NCBI RefSeq assembly: GCF_031119335.1
Contig: NZ_JAVHXT010000021.1
Span: 1 to 47,567, forward strand
DNA from: Pedobacter sp.
Lineage (GTDB): Bacteria > Bacteroidota > Bacteroidia > Sphingobacteriales > Sphingobacteriaceae
Reading direction: 5' to 3'
DNA length: 47,567 bases
Shown: one piece after another, positions 1 to 7,967 of the stretch
Layout of the letters: each line of letters starts with the position of its first letter
Numbering within the stretch: position 1 is the first letter of the stretch
Notes under the pieces: model-generated
What the model saw: only the letters and a program-made list of their open reading frames with translations
The model's database searches: none
What the model was told of the DNA's origin: nothing
Made by a program: the position numbers and the translations under genes

Positions 1-49
1 GGACCACTACATTAAAAGTGTAATGCTCTACCAGCTGAGCTACGGAATC
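1..49 (-). tRNA. tRNA-Lys (UUU), 3' part outside window
   Basis: The minus strand from 49 reads GATTCCG (acceptor 5' strand), TA, then the D arm GCTC-AGCTGGTA-GAGC, then an anticodon arm whose loop is CTTTTAA. The anticodon UUU lies at 16-14, so this is tRNA-Lys. The variable loop begins at the left edge; the T arm and the 3' acceptor strand lie outside the window, so the gene is cut by the window and not broken in the genome. Confidence 0.93.
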
Positions 50-70
50 TTCCTTCGTTCTAAGGAGGTG

Positions 71-101
71 CAAATATAGAAATTTATATTATTCCATCAA
101 A
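71..101 (-). promoter_or_regulatory. Promoter of tRNA-Lys, Bacteroidota type
   Basis: On the minus strand there is TTTG (101-98), a 19-nt spacer and TATATTTG (78-71). This is a perfect match to the TTTG / TAnnTTTG consensus of the primary sigma factor of Bacteroidota. It ends about 20 nt upstream of the mature tRNA 5' end, which is the expected spacing for a short tRNA leader. Confidence 0.75.
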
Positions 102-222
102 CTATTTTTCACAAAATAACTTGATAAATATTTCAGGGTAAAAACTGAGCTACTATACAGTATAAATTGTATGATAAAAACAGCTAAAAACAACGTTTGA
201 GGTATCAAAAATCATGTAAAAT

Positions 223-252
223 AAAAAAGGGCCAAGAACAAGTTCCTGACCC
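223..252 (-). terminator. Rho-independent terminator
   Basis: On the minus strand GGGTCAGGAAC (252-242) pairs with GTTCTTGGCCC (239-229), with G-U wobbles only, followed by six T (228-223). It ends either the candidate small RNA or the whole hexuronate operon, and it insulates tRNA-Lys. Confidence 0.8.
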
Positions 253-289
253 TACATCTACCTATGAAAAACATACCCCCGAAAGGGTA
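223..289 (-). ncRNA. Candidate small RNA (about 65 nt) ending in an intrinsic terminator
   Basis: The predicted transcript would start near 288, about 6 nt below the TACATTTG box, and end in the U tract at 228-223. It contains a first hairpin (TACCC, loop TTTCGG, GGGTA at 289-274) and then the 10-11 bp terminator stem at 252-229. The stretch between them is unpaired. No open reading frame of useful length is present. I do not recognise the family. The alternative is that this is only a structured 3' UTR of the gapN-like gene, whose stop lies about 115 nt upstream. Confidence 0.4.
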
Positions 290-293
290 AGCC

Positions 294-325
294 CAAATGT
301 AAAAACATTTTTTTAATATTCCGAA
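294..325 (-). promoter_or_regulatory. Possible promoter of a small RNA
   Basis: On the minus strand, TTCG (325-322), a 20-nt spacer and TACATTTG (301-294) fit the Bacteroidota promoter pattern, with one mismatch in the upstream box. It lies downstream of the gapN-like stop codon (405) and points toward the terminator at 223-252. That suggests a separate short transcription unit and not simply the gapN 3' end. Confidence 0.4.
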
Positions 326-404
326 CTTTTATTAAAAAAAAATGAAAGAAAATTAAATTGACACAAGAATGTGACAAAAACAGCTCTATTTATGTCTACA
401 GTCG

Positions 405-2024
405 TTAAAACAAGTACTTTGTGCTCAAAAAGTTCGAGCTATGTCCATCAATAATTTCGTTAAGCAAACGTTTGTTATTATCATTCAGTTTTGCTGCAAC
501 TAAGGATCTAATTGAAAAAGCTCTAAGAGCATCTACTACAGACAAAGTTCCTTCTGCACTATCTTTTCTTCCAGTAAAAGGAAAAACATCTGGTCCACGT
601 TGGCATTGACAATTAATGTTTACACGACTAACCTGATTTACGATTGGGTCTATCAAAGCCGCTACTTCCTCGTCGTCATTACTAAAAATACTTACTTGCT
701 GACCGTGTGTAGATTCGATTAAATAATTGATCGGTTCTTCGATATCATCAAAAGTAACCACTGGAATTACCGGACCAAACTGTTCTTCGGTATATAACTT
801 CATTTCTTTGGTTACAGGAAAAACAACTGCCGGATAGACGAATGATTCCTTTGTTTGCCCGCCGTTTTTGTTGACTACCTGTGCTCCTTTTGTTATGGCA
901 TCATCAATCAGTTCTTTTAAATAAGCTGGCTTTTGCGGTTCTGGGAGTGGTGTTAATGAAACTCCCTCTTGCCAAGGCATTCCGAATTTTAGTTTTGAAA
1001 TTTCTTCAGAAAGTTCTTTCACAAACTGATCCACATGCTTTTTATGTACAAAAATCACTTTTAGTGCCGTACAACGTTGCCCGTTGAAAGACAAAGAACC
1101 TAATACGGTTTCTTGAACTGCTAGTTTTAAATCGGCATTTGCAGTAATAATTGCCGCATTCTTTGCATCTAAACCTAAAATAGCACGTAAACGATTTACT
1201 TTAGGGTGCATTTTCTTCAATTGATCCGCAACTTTGCTTGATCCAATTAAAGTTAACACATTGATTTTACCCGATTCCATTAAACCAGGAATAATTTTAT
1301 TGCCACGACCGTAAATGGTATTTACCACACCTTTAGGAAAATTATCTCTAAATGCTTGTAATAACGGATAAAACAATAAGGTACCATGTTTAGGTGGTTT
1401 AAATAAAATGGTATTTCCCATAATTAAAGCTGGGATTAAGGTAGTGAAGGTTTCATTTAATGGATAGTTAAACGGCCCCATACAAAGCACTACCCCCAAA
1501 GGCGAACGACGAATTTGTGCCACAATACCTTGTTCAATGGTAAAACCGGCAGATTTTCTGTCAATATCTTTCAAAGCATCTATCGTAGCATTAATATATT
1601 CGATGGTTCTGTCGAATTCTTTTACCGAATCGCCATAGGTTTTACCAATTTCCCACATGATCAGCTTTACTACTTCTTCCTTCTTCGCCATTATATCGCG
1701 AGTGAACTTCTCCACACATTCTATACGTTGTGCTACACTCATGGTTGGCCACTCTCCTCTTCCATTGTTATAAGCTGCCACAGCTGCATCTAAAGCTATT
1801 TGAGCTTCGTTTTCACCACAAAGTGGATAAGTGCCAATTAACTTTCGCTCCAAGCCCTTAGCAGTTTTAATACAAATTGGAGATAGTACGGTGTGTACAT
1901 CGCCAGACCAGGTTAACATGTCGCCATTAGATAGATAACTACGTTGATCTAAAGGCCCATCCAGTGCATACGCTGCAGGGATGTCTGCTTCCGCTGGAAA
2001 CAGATTTTCTAGGTTCAAAGACAT
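405..2024 (-). CDS. gapN: GapN-like aldehyde dehydrogenase (NADP-dependent non-phosphorylating GAPDH family)
   Basis: This member of the ALDH superfamily probably oxidises glyceraldehyde 3-phosphate to 3-phosphoglycerate with NADP. Numbered from the GTG at 2042, the catalytic cysteine is C324 in FNGQRCTALK, a GapN-type signature. The oxyanion asparagine is N192 in PFNYP, and EEQFGP at 419-424 keeps the second conserved glutamate. The motif that normally reads LELGGK is LGLDAKN (289-295), so the usual general-base glutamate is missing. I chose the ATG at 2024 (539 residues, MSLNLENLFPAE) over the GTG six codons upstream. It is the last gene of the hexuronate cluster, where KDPG aldolase yields its presumed substrate, but a hairpin separates it from the transporter. 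The substrate is inferred, and another aldehyde is possible. Confidence 0.78.
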   Translation of the reverse strand: MSLNLENLFPAEADIPAAYALDGPLDQRSYLSNGDMLTWSGDVHTVLSPICIKTAKGLERKLIGTYPLCGENEAQIALDAAVAAYNNGRGEWPTMSVAQRIECVEKFTRDIMAKKEEVVKLIMWEIGKTYGDSVKEFDRTIEYINATIDALKDIDRKSAGFTIEQGIVAQIRRSPLGVVLCMGPFNYPLNETFTTLIPALIMGNTILFKPPKHGTLLFYPLLQAFRDNFPKGVVNTIYGRGNKIIPGLMESGKINVLTLIGSSKVADQLKKMHPKVNRLRAILGLDAKNAAIITANADLKLAVQETVLGSLSFNGQRCTALKVIFVHKKHVDQFVKELSEEISKLKFGMPWQEGVSLTPLPEPQKPAYLKELIDDAITKGAQVVNKNGGQTKESFVYPAVVFPVTKEMKLYTEEQFGPVIPVVTFDDIEEPINYLIESTHGQQVSIFSNDDEEVAALIDPIVNQVSRVNINCQCQRGPDVFPFTGRKDSAEGTLSVVDALRAFSIRSLVAAKLNDNNKRLLNEIIDGHSSNFLSTKYLF

Positions 2025-2077
2025 TTTTGTTTGATTTATCACTTAGTTTATAGATTTACTAGATTTTATTGTTATTA

Positions 2078-2110
2078 ATATATCCTCTCTGGTTTAATGA
2101 GAGGATATAT
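2078..2110 (-). terminator. 12-bp perfect hairpin between exuT-like and gapN-like genes
   Basis: ATATATCCTCTC (2078-2089) and GAGAGGATATAT (2099-2110) form a perfect 12-bp stem with a 9-nt loop. It begins 6 nt past the stop codon of the transporter gene. No long U run follows on either strand, so it may attenuate or stabilise the mRNA and not fully terminate it. Confidence 0.5.
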
Positions 2111-2116
2111 TTGTTA

Positions 2117-3691
2117 TTAAAGCTTAACGACTTTCATTTTTGGAACTAGGGATTTCATAATAGCCCAAGCCAAAAGATATGCCACTGCACAGAAACCGAA
2201 CATAATGGTATAACCAGTAGTTAAGTTTGCTTGTACCAAAGGTTTTTGAATATCTAAAAGTTGTTGATATAGTACAGGATCGACATTTTGCAACTTTAAA
2301 GCTGCTTCGGCAGGAAGTTTGCTCAAAGCCATCACATTTAAATTAACCTTATCGCCATACTTACTGAAAAGTTCTAAAGCACTGATTTGGTTAATAAAAT
2401 CGGTATTGCCTAATTCTTTAAATTTAGTGAAAGATTGTTCTATGCCTTTGTGGGTATAGCTGTCGAAAATCCAACCCCCAATCTTGGTGATTAACACACC
2501 ACCAATACCACCAGCCATACCACCAATACCAACCACAGAACCTACCGCCTTTTTAGGAAACATATCTGATACTGTAGTGAAAATATTTGCAGACCAAGCT
2601 TGATGTGCCGAAGCACCAACACCAATTAAAACAACAGGTATCCAGAATGAATAATGTCCTAACGGTTGCGCTAATAACACAATTAAAGGAAATAGAGCAA
2701 TGGCAAACATCGCCTTCATCCTTCCATCGTAAATAGCATAACCTTTATTGATGAAATATTTAGGGAACCAACCGCCACCAATACTGCCAATCATAGTCAT
2801 GCTATAAAGTACAGCCAAAGGAAGCATAATTTGATCGCTGTTCATTCCGTATTGATCTTTTAAGTAACCTGGCAACCAAAATAAGAAGAACCACCATACA
2901 CCATCTGTTAAAAATTTACCTACAGTAAATGACCAAGTCTGTTTAAAGCTTAGTAATTTAAACCAAGATACTTTTTCTGGTTTCTCCGTTGTTACCGCAA
3001 CCTCTTCTTCATCGCTATTGATGTAATCTAATTCAGCTTGTTTAATTCTTTTCTGTTTCTCTGGAGTTTCATAGAAAATTAACCAGAAAATCAACCATAA
3101 AAATCCCGCGGCACCTACTAACTCAAATGCTTTTTCCCAACCCCAATGACTTGCAATCCAAGGCACTGTAATTGGTGCTAAAATAGCTCCTACGTTAGCT
3201 CCAGAATTGAAGATACCAGTAGCTAAAGATCTTTCTTTTTTAGGATGATATTCTGCCGTAGCTTTAATTGCCGCTGGAAAGTTACCCGATTCACCAATAG
3301 CCAATACAGCTCTAGAAAACATAAAACCTAAAATAGAAACAGGTAGCGCAGTTAAACCAAAAGTGGTTAAAATGGTTGCCATGCTTTCACCAATGGTGAT
3401 GGCATAAGCATGAATAATTGCACCTATAGACCAAACAATAATCGCAATTGCATATCCCCACTTTGTACCTAATTTATCTACAAATCGCCCTGCAAATAGC
3501 ATAGAAATAGCGTAGGTAAATTGAAATACTGCTGCAATATCAGCGTAATCGCTATTAGACCATCCGAAAAGTTCTTCTAAGGTTGGTTTTAATAAGCTTA
3601 ACACCTGTCTATCTAAATAGTTAACAGTTGTTGCGAAAAATAGCAAGGCACAAATGGTCCATCTGTAGTTGCCAATTTTAGTTTGGTTCAT
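2117..3691 (-). CDS. exuT: MFS hexuronate transporter, ExuT-like (anion:cation symporter family)
   Basis: An inner-membrane major facilitator with about 12 helices. It starts with NYRWTICALLFFATTVNYLDRQ, the usual N-terminal motif of the ACS family that includes ExuT and the glucarate transporters. FSRAVLAIGESGNFPAA matches the helix-4 region. At 524 residues it is longer than the usual 430-450. An insertion of roughly 70 residues lies between helices 11 and 12 (after GGWIFDSYTHKG), on the periplasmic side if the standard topology holds. A second, smaller addition lies before helix 4. It sits 42 bp downstream of kdgA in the uronate cluster, so galacturonate or glucuronate is the likely substrate. 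The start is an ATG at 3691. Confidence 0.85.
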   Translation of the reverse strand: MNQTKIGNYRWTICALLFFATTVNYLDRQVLSLLKPTLEELFGWSNSDYADIAAVFQFTYAISMLFAGRFVDKLGTKWGYAIAIIVWSIGAIIHAYAITIGESMATILTTFGLTALPVSILGFMFSRAVLAIGESGNFPAAIKATAEYHPKKERSLATGIFNSGANVGAILAPITVPWIASHWGWEKAFELVGAAGFLWLIFWLIFYETPEKQKRIKQAELDYINSDEEEVAVTTEKPEKVSWFKLLSFKQTWSFTVGKFLTDGVWWFFLFWLPGYLKDQYGMNSDQIMLPLAVLYSMTMIGSIGGGWFPKYFINKGYAIYDGRMKAMFAIALFPLIVLLAQPLGHYSFWIPVVLIGVGASAHQAWSANIFTTVSDMFPKKAVGSVVGIGGMAGGIGGVLITKIGGWIFDSYTHKGIEQSFTKFKELGNTDFINQISALELFSKYGDKVNLNVMALSKLPAEAALKLQNVDPVLYQQLLDIQKPLVQANLTTGYTIMFGFCAVAYLLAWAIMKSLVPKMKVVKL

Positions 3692-3733
3692 ATTTTTTGG
3701 TTTTTGGTTATTTGGTTTGTTAGTTTTTAAAAA

Positions 3734-4399
3734 CTAGTTTCTTACTTTATTGATAATTTCAAAGGTTGTCTTCGTTAATGCTTCAATTTTATTGTAATCT
3801 TTTTGCTCGATGATTGGCTTACTTACCAACTTACTGCCCATACCTACGGCACAAACACCAGCTTTAAACCAGCTAGAAATGTTATTTTCTTCAATTTCTA
3901 CACCACCAGTTGGTACAAATAATTGTCCTTGGAATAGCTCTCTAATTGATGACAGGAAATCTGGTCCCAAGATATTTGCTGGAAATAACTTAATGATACC
4001 TGCTTGGTTTTGTTGTGCCAAATCGATCTCAGTTGGTGTCATACACCCTGGTATCCAAAGTAAACCTGCTTCGTGAGTAATTTTAGCCACTTCTGCGTTT
4101 ACAATTGGACAAACGATAAAATCAGCCCCTGCTGCGATAAAATCTTTAGCTTGTTCTGCAGTTTTGATTGTACCGATACCCAAAAACAAATCCTGCATTT
4201 CGGTTTTTAATGCTTCTTTAAAAATTTTGAAGTTCTCTAAAGCTGCTGCACCTCTATTGGTATATTCGAAAACGCGAACGCCACCTTTATACAGCGCTCT
4301 GATAATTTCTAAACTGATTTGGGCATCTTCATAATAAAATAGCGGCAATAATCCTTGTTTTTGTATCGCTTGTATAGCGGTATCTTTATTCTTAGTCAT
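3734..4399 (-). CDS. kdgA: KDPG / 2-keto-4-hydroxyglutarate aldolase
   Basis: Class I aldolase of the KDPG/KHG family (Eda/KdgA). It cleaves 2-keto-3-deoxy-6-phosphogluconate to pyruvate and glyceraldehyde 3-phosphate in the cytoplasm. Key parts are VFEYTNRG (general-base Glu45), LGIGTIKT (about 73-80) and GIIKLFPA, where Lys137 is the Schiff-base residue. The length of 221 residues is normal. I chose the ATG at 4399, whose sequence ATGACTAA overlaps the kdgK stop by 8 nt, so translation is probably coupled. A TTG three codons upstream (4408) is an inferior alternative. Confidence 0.93.
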   Translation of the reverse strand: MTKNKDTAIQAIQKQGLLPLFYYEDAQISLEIIRALYKGGVRVFEYTNRGAAALENFKIFKEALKTEMQDLFLGIGTIKTAEQAKDFIAAGADFIVCPIVNAEVAKITHEAGLLWIPGCMTPTEIDLAQQNQAGIIKLFPANILGPDFLSSIRELFQGQLFVPTGGVEIEENNISSWFKAGVCAVGMGSKLVSKPIIEQKDYNKIEALTKTTFEIINKVRN

Positions 4400-5405
4400 T
4401 TTGGGCAATAGTTAGGTGAATGTCTTGAACAGTTGCAGTGGTACAATCGCTTGGAATGTACAATTTGTTATAAGCAGCGCCAGTTGCAAACTCTAAAATT
4501 TGCTGAGGCTCATGCTGATTATAAAAGCCATAAATTAAGCCTCCCATGTAACAATCGCCACTTCCAACGCGATCTAAAATTTGCTCAGAAAGATATTCTT
4601 TAGATACAAATAGCTGGTTTTCGGTAAACAAAGTAGTGTAATATCTGATGCCCGCCTTATAATCGAACCTGAAAGTATTGGCTACATGCTTACATTTTGG
4701 AAACTTATCGATAATTTCTTTCGATGTAATTTCAGCATGCTTTAAGTAGTTTTCTTTCGTTCCCACCTCGTGGATATCTGTAGCTACCGGAATGCCCAAC
4801 ATCTGGTCTGCAGCCCAAACATTACCCATTACCAAATCTGCATATTTTACCAATGCTGGTACAATATCAATAGGTTGTTTGCCGTATTTCCAAAGTTTAG
4901 CTCTATAATTTAAATCGATGGAAATAGTAATTCCACGCTCACTAGCGGCCTTAACAGCTTCTAAACAAATGTCTGCAGCATCTTGGTTTAAAGCGGGACA
5001 AATGGTACTGAAATGAAACCAAGATACATCTTGAAAAATCTCGTCCCAGTTTAAAGTTCCAGGTTTAATACTAGCGAAAGATGAATTAGCTCTATCGTAA
5101 ATTACGCCTGCATTTTTGAGGTCTTTACCTTTTGGCAGATAATACAAACCTAATCTATCGCCACTTAACTGCATTCTCGACGAGTCGATGTTGCATTTGT
5201 TAACGTAGTTAAGGATTTGCTCTGACATGAAATTATCAGGCAATGCCGAAAAATAGGCCGATGGGACTTCCCAAAGTGCCAATGCTGTAGCCACGTTCAA
5301 TTCTGCGCCTCCAACATAAAAAGGTAGTTCATTATCTGCTAGCCACTGTCCATCAGTATCCGGACAAATGCGTAACAATAATTCCCCAAAACTTAAAACT
5401 TTCAT
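4392..5405 (-). CDS. kdgK: 2-keto-3-deoxygluconate kinase (PfkB family)
   Basis: Ribokinase-family sugar kinase that phosphorylates KDG to KDPG using ATP. The first PfkB signature is visible at residues 31-58 (VGGAELNVATALALWEVP). The second is DRVGSGDCYMGG (278-289), with catalytic Asp284 after the GSG anion hole. The length of 337 residues is typical. It overlaps kdgA by 8 nt and follows uxaC after 69 bp. Together with kdgA it forms the common lower branch of uronate breakdown. Confidence 0.92.
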   Translation of the reverse strand: MKVLSFGELLLRICPDTDGQWLADNELPFYVGGAELNVATALALWEVPSAYFSALPDNFMSEQILNYVNKCNIDSSRMQLSGDRLGLYYLPKGKDLKNAGVIYDRANSSFASIKPGTLNWDEIFQDVSWFHFSTICPALNQDAADICLEAVKAASERGITISIDLNYRAKLWKYGKQPIDIVPALVKYADLVMGNVWAADQMLGIPVATDIHEVGTKENYLKHAEITSKEIIDKFPKCKHVANTFRFDYKAGIRYYTTLFTENQLFVSKEYLSEQILDRVGSGDCYMGGLIYGFYNQHEPQQILEFATGAAYNKLYIPSDCTTATVQDIHLTIAQND

Positions 5406-5474
5406 TCGTTAATATTTGTATTTAAACAGTGATTAAAGGTGCTGTCAACAGAGAATTGACCGCGAATTCTTCAT

Positions 5475-6875
5475 TTAAAAGCTAAAATAGGCTTTTGCAT
5501 TGTTATAACAAATATTTTCAATTAATTGGCTAACCAATTTTATATCGTTCGGGATTTCTCCGTTTTCTATGTCAGTACCAAACAAATCACATAAAATTCT
5601 ACGGAAGTACTCGTGACGAGGGAATGAAAGGAAGCTTCTAGAGTCAGTTAACATACCCACAAACTGGCTTAACAAACCTAAATTAGATAAAGCATTCAGC
5701 TGGTTAATCATGCCTTGCTTTTGGTCTAAAAACCACCAACCAGAACCCCACTGTACTTTTCCTGCTACCGTACCATCTTGATAATTACCAATCATGGTTG
5801 CCATTAGCTCGTTATCAGCCGGATTTAAATTATATAATATCGTCTTAGTAAGTTGATTACTAGCATCAAGTTTATTTAAAAATTTAGATAAAGCTCTGCT
5901 TTGTGAAAAATCTCCAATCGAATCGAAACCAGTATCTGGACCTAATGAAGTTAACAAACGGTCGTTGTTATTACGAATAGCTCCTAAGTGATATTGTTGC
6001 ACCCATCCTCTTTCGTGGTCCCAAAGTGCAAATTGATAAAGCATAGCTGATTTGAATTTCAAGTTCTCCTCTTGCGTAATCGCCTCTCCTTTTCTAATTT
6101 TAAGGAAGATTTGAGCCACTTCTTCTTCGGTATAATCTTCAGCGTAAATTTGCTCTAAACCATGATCAGAAACTGAAGCACCGTTTTCTACGAAGAAATC
6201 GTGGCGGGATTTTAAAGCCGCTAAATATTCTTGGTAGTTAGTGATTGGCTTTTCAATGATGGCAGCCAATTTATCTACGTATTGATTTAAACCTGCAACA
6301 TCATCAGCGTTCATCGCTTTGTCTGGCCTAAACGCAGGTAAAACCACTAAATCGATACCGCTAGCTTTAATTTTTTGGTGAAATTCCAAATTATCCAATG
6401 GATCATCGGTAGTGCACAAGGTTTTAACGTTCATCTTTTTCAATAAACCTAAAACACTGTATTCTTTAGTTTGAAGTTTGGCATTGCATTCGTCCCAAAT
6501 TTTCTTTGCCGTTGCAGGAGAAAGCAAATCGTGAACATCAAAATAACGTTGTAGCTCCAAGTGTGTCCAATGGTACAATGGATTTCTTAAAGTATAAGGA
6601 ACAGTTTCTGCCCATTTTTCGAATTTTTCCCAGTCTGAGGCACCACCGGTAATATAGTATTCATCTATACCGAAAGTACGCATGGCACGCCATTTATAGT
6701 GGTCGCCATATAACCAAACCTGAGTAATATTCTCGAACTGCTTGTCTTCTGCTATTTGCTCCGGAATTAAGTGATTGTGATAATCAATAATAGGCATGTG
6801 CTTTGCATAATCATGATACAAAGTACGTGCTGTTTCCGTTTGCAATAAAAAATTCTCGTCTAAAAACTTTTTCAC
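5475..6875 (-). CDS. uxaC: Uronate (glucuronate/galacturonate) isomerase
   Basis: Converts D-galacturonate to D-tagaturonate and D-glucuronate to D-fructuronate, the first intracellular step. The 466 residues match the family length (about 470). YHDYAKHMPIIDYHNHL carries the HxH metal motif of the amidohydrolase fold, and the stretch ending in GDHYKWRAMRTFGI and the later GSGWWF are family hallmarks. The start codon is GTG at 6875, placed to fit the family N-terminus (FLDENFLLQTETARTLYHDYAKH). It is separated from the upstream SDR gene by 91 bp with no clear terminator. Confidence 0.95.
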   Translation of the reverse strand: MKKFLDENFLLQTETARTLYHDYAKHMPIIDYHNHLIPEQIAEDKQFENITQVWLYGDHYKWRAMRTFGIDEYYITGGASDWEKFEKWAETVPYTLRNPLYHWTHLELQRYFDVHDLLSPATAKKIWDECNAKLQTKEYSVLGLLKKMNVKTLCTTDDPLDNLEFHQKIKASGIDLVVLPAFRPDKAMNADDVAGLNQYVDKLAAIIEKPITNYQEYLAALKSRHDFFVENGASVSDHGLEQIYAEDYTEEEVAQIFLKIRKGEAITQEENLKFKSAMLYQFALWDHERGWVQQYHLGAIRNNNDRLLTSLGPDTGFDSIGDFSQSRALSKFLNKLDASNQLTKTILYNLNPADNELMATMIGNYQDGTVAGKVQWGSGWWFLDQKQGMINQLNALSNLGLLSQFVGMLTDSRSFLSFPRHEYFRRILCDLFGTDIENGEIPNDIKLVSQLIENICYNNAKAYFSF

Positions 6876-6966
6876 TTATACTTGTTTTTATTTGTTTATT
6901 AGTTCATTGGTCATTTGTTCATTGGGCTTCGAGCCTATAACTCAAAATCCAAAACTCGTGACCTGT

Positions 6967-7782
6967 TTATACTCCCCCGAAAACAGAGAAGCCGCCGTCT
7001 ACACAAATCATTGCTCCGGTTACAAATTGCGAAGCATCGCTTAATAACCAAACTAAAGCACCTTTTAATTCATCTGGGTTACCAAAACGTTTAAAAGGAG
7101 TTTGTTGAATTACTGCGCCACCTCTAGCGGTATAACCACCATCTGGTGTAGTTAATAAATTACGGTTTTGCTCTGTTAAGAAGAAACCTGGTGCTAGGGC
7201 GTTCATTCTAATTTTATCGCCATAACGGTTAGCTAATTCTACTGCGAACCATTGCGTATAGCAATCTACAGCAGCTTTACCCATGTTGTAACCTAACACT
7301 CTGGTAATCGCTCTTTTAGAGTTCATCGATGAAATGTTCACGATACTTCCTTTACCAGTTTCGGCAATTGCCTTACCAAAAACCTGCGTAGGAATTAAAG
7401 TTCCCCAAAGATTTAAGTCTAGTACGGTCTTCATTCCATCCATCTTCATATCAAAAATGTCCTGCTCTGGTAATAAAACTCCATCTGGCATGTTACCACC
7501 TGCTGCATTTACTAATCCGTCGATTTTTCCGTAAGCGGCTAATACTTTTTCACGAGCAGCAATTAATTGTTCTTCGTTCATCGCATCTGCTACTAAAGCA
7601 ATAGCTTTACCACCGTTTTTGTTGATTTCATCGGCACGCTCGTTAGCAACTTTTTCGTTTCTACCTAAAATACCAACTGTACCACCAGCCTCTACAATCG
7701 CATTGATGAATGAAAGACCTAAAATTCCCGTACCGCCTGTTACAACGATAACTTTATCTTTTAATGAAAATGATTGTTCCAT
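6967..7782 (-). CDS. SDR-family dehydrogenase, probable D-mannonate (fructuronate) oxidoreductase or KduD-type
   Basis: Classical short-chain dehydrogenase of 271 residues. The NAD(P) motif is TGGTGILG (15-22), NAAGG lies near 92-96, Asn124 is present, Ser151/152 lie in NISSMNS, and Tyr165/Lys169 lie in GYNMGKA. The long PDGVLLPEQDIFDMKMDGM segment between NAAGG and the active site resembles SDR-type mannonate oxidoreductases of the B. subtilis YjmF kind more than KduD, which is about 20 residues shorter. The position directly after kduI instead suggests KduD activity (reduction of 3-deoxy-D-glycero-2,5-hexodiulosonate to KDG). The sequence alone does not settle which substrate is used. Confidence 0.7.
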   Translation of the reverse strand: MEQSFSLKDKVIVVTGGTGILGLSFINAIVEAGGTVGILGRNEKVANERADEINKNGGKAIALVADAMNEEQLIAAREKVLAAYGKIDGLVNAAGGNMPDGVLLPEQDIFDMKMDGMKTVLDLNLWGTLIPTQVFGKAIAETGKGSIVNISSMNSKRAITRVLGYNMGKAAVDCYTQWFAVELANRYGDKIRMNALAPGFFLTEQNRNLLTTPDGGYTARGGAVIQQTPFKRFGNPDELKGALVWLLSDASQFVTGAMICVDGGFSVFGGV

Positions 7783-7836
7783 TTTATATGTTTTACCACA
7801 AAGACTAATTTCTTAGCATGTGTTTATTTATTTTTT

Positions 7837-7862
7837 ACCACCAAGTCACGAAGCTCACGAAG
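7837..7862. repeat. Short dispersed intergenic motif (ACCACCAAGTCACGAAG type)
   Basis: The sequence ACCACCAAGTCACGAAG-CTCACGAAG contains a tandem CACGAAG. It belongs to a low-complexity class seen between genes in Bacteroidota. It lies within the 185-bp gap between kduI and the SDR gene and has no coding potential. That it is dispersed elsewhere is recalled, not tested. Confidence 0.4.
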
Positions 7863-7887
7863 ATTGAGTTATAGTTTTAAACATTGT

Positions 7888-7920
7888 AGACTTACGAAGT
7901 TTCAGAAACTTCGTAAGTCT
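7888..7920. repeat. Perfect 16-bp palindromic element between kduI and SDR gene
   Basis: AGACTTACGAAGTTTC (7888-7903) and GAAACTTCGTAAGTCT (7905-7920) are exact reverse complements around a single A. It could fold as a strong hairpin in the kduI-SDR transcript, and it resembles mobile palindromic elements. No U tract follows on the minus strand, so read-through is likely. Confidence 0.65.
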
Positions 7921-7928
7921 TTAAATTT

Positions 7929-7956
7929 CTTAGTGTTCTTTGTGTCTTTGTGGTTA
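7929..7956. repeat. Short dispersed motif (TTTGTGTCTTTGTGGTTA type)
   Basis: CTTAGTGTTCTTTGTGTCTT-TGTGGTTA is a second copy type of the CACAAAG family of intergenic motifs. A partial inverse, ACCACAAAGACTAA, lies at 7795-7808 on the other side of the palindrome. Together they bracket the element at 7888-7920. Confidence 0.4.
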
Positions 7957-7967
7957 ATAATTACTTC

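Larger units (their letters stand above)
50..404. other. Intergenic region between tRNA-Lys and gapN-like gene
   Basis: This 355-bp non-coding stretch holds, from left to right, the tRNA promoter, an AT-rich segment with no visible signal (102-222), the terminator and candidate small RNA (223-289), its possible promoter (294-325), and an AT-rich tail up to the stop codon of the dehydrogenase. Confidence 0.7.

Noticed and set aside
2025..2042. GTG start adding six residues to the GapN-like protein
   Set aside because: The ATG at 2024 gives the usual family start; the extra residues have no support.
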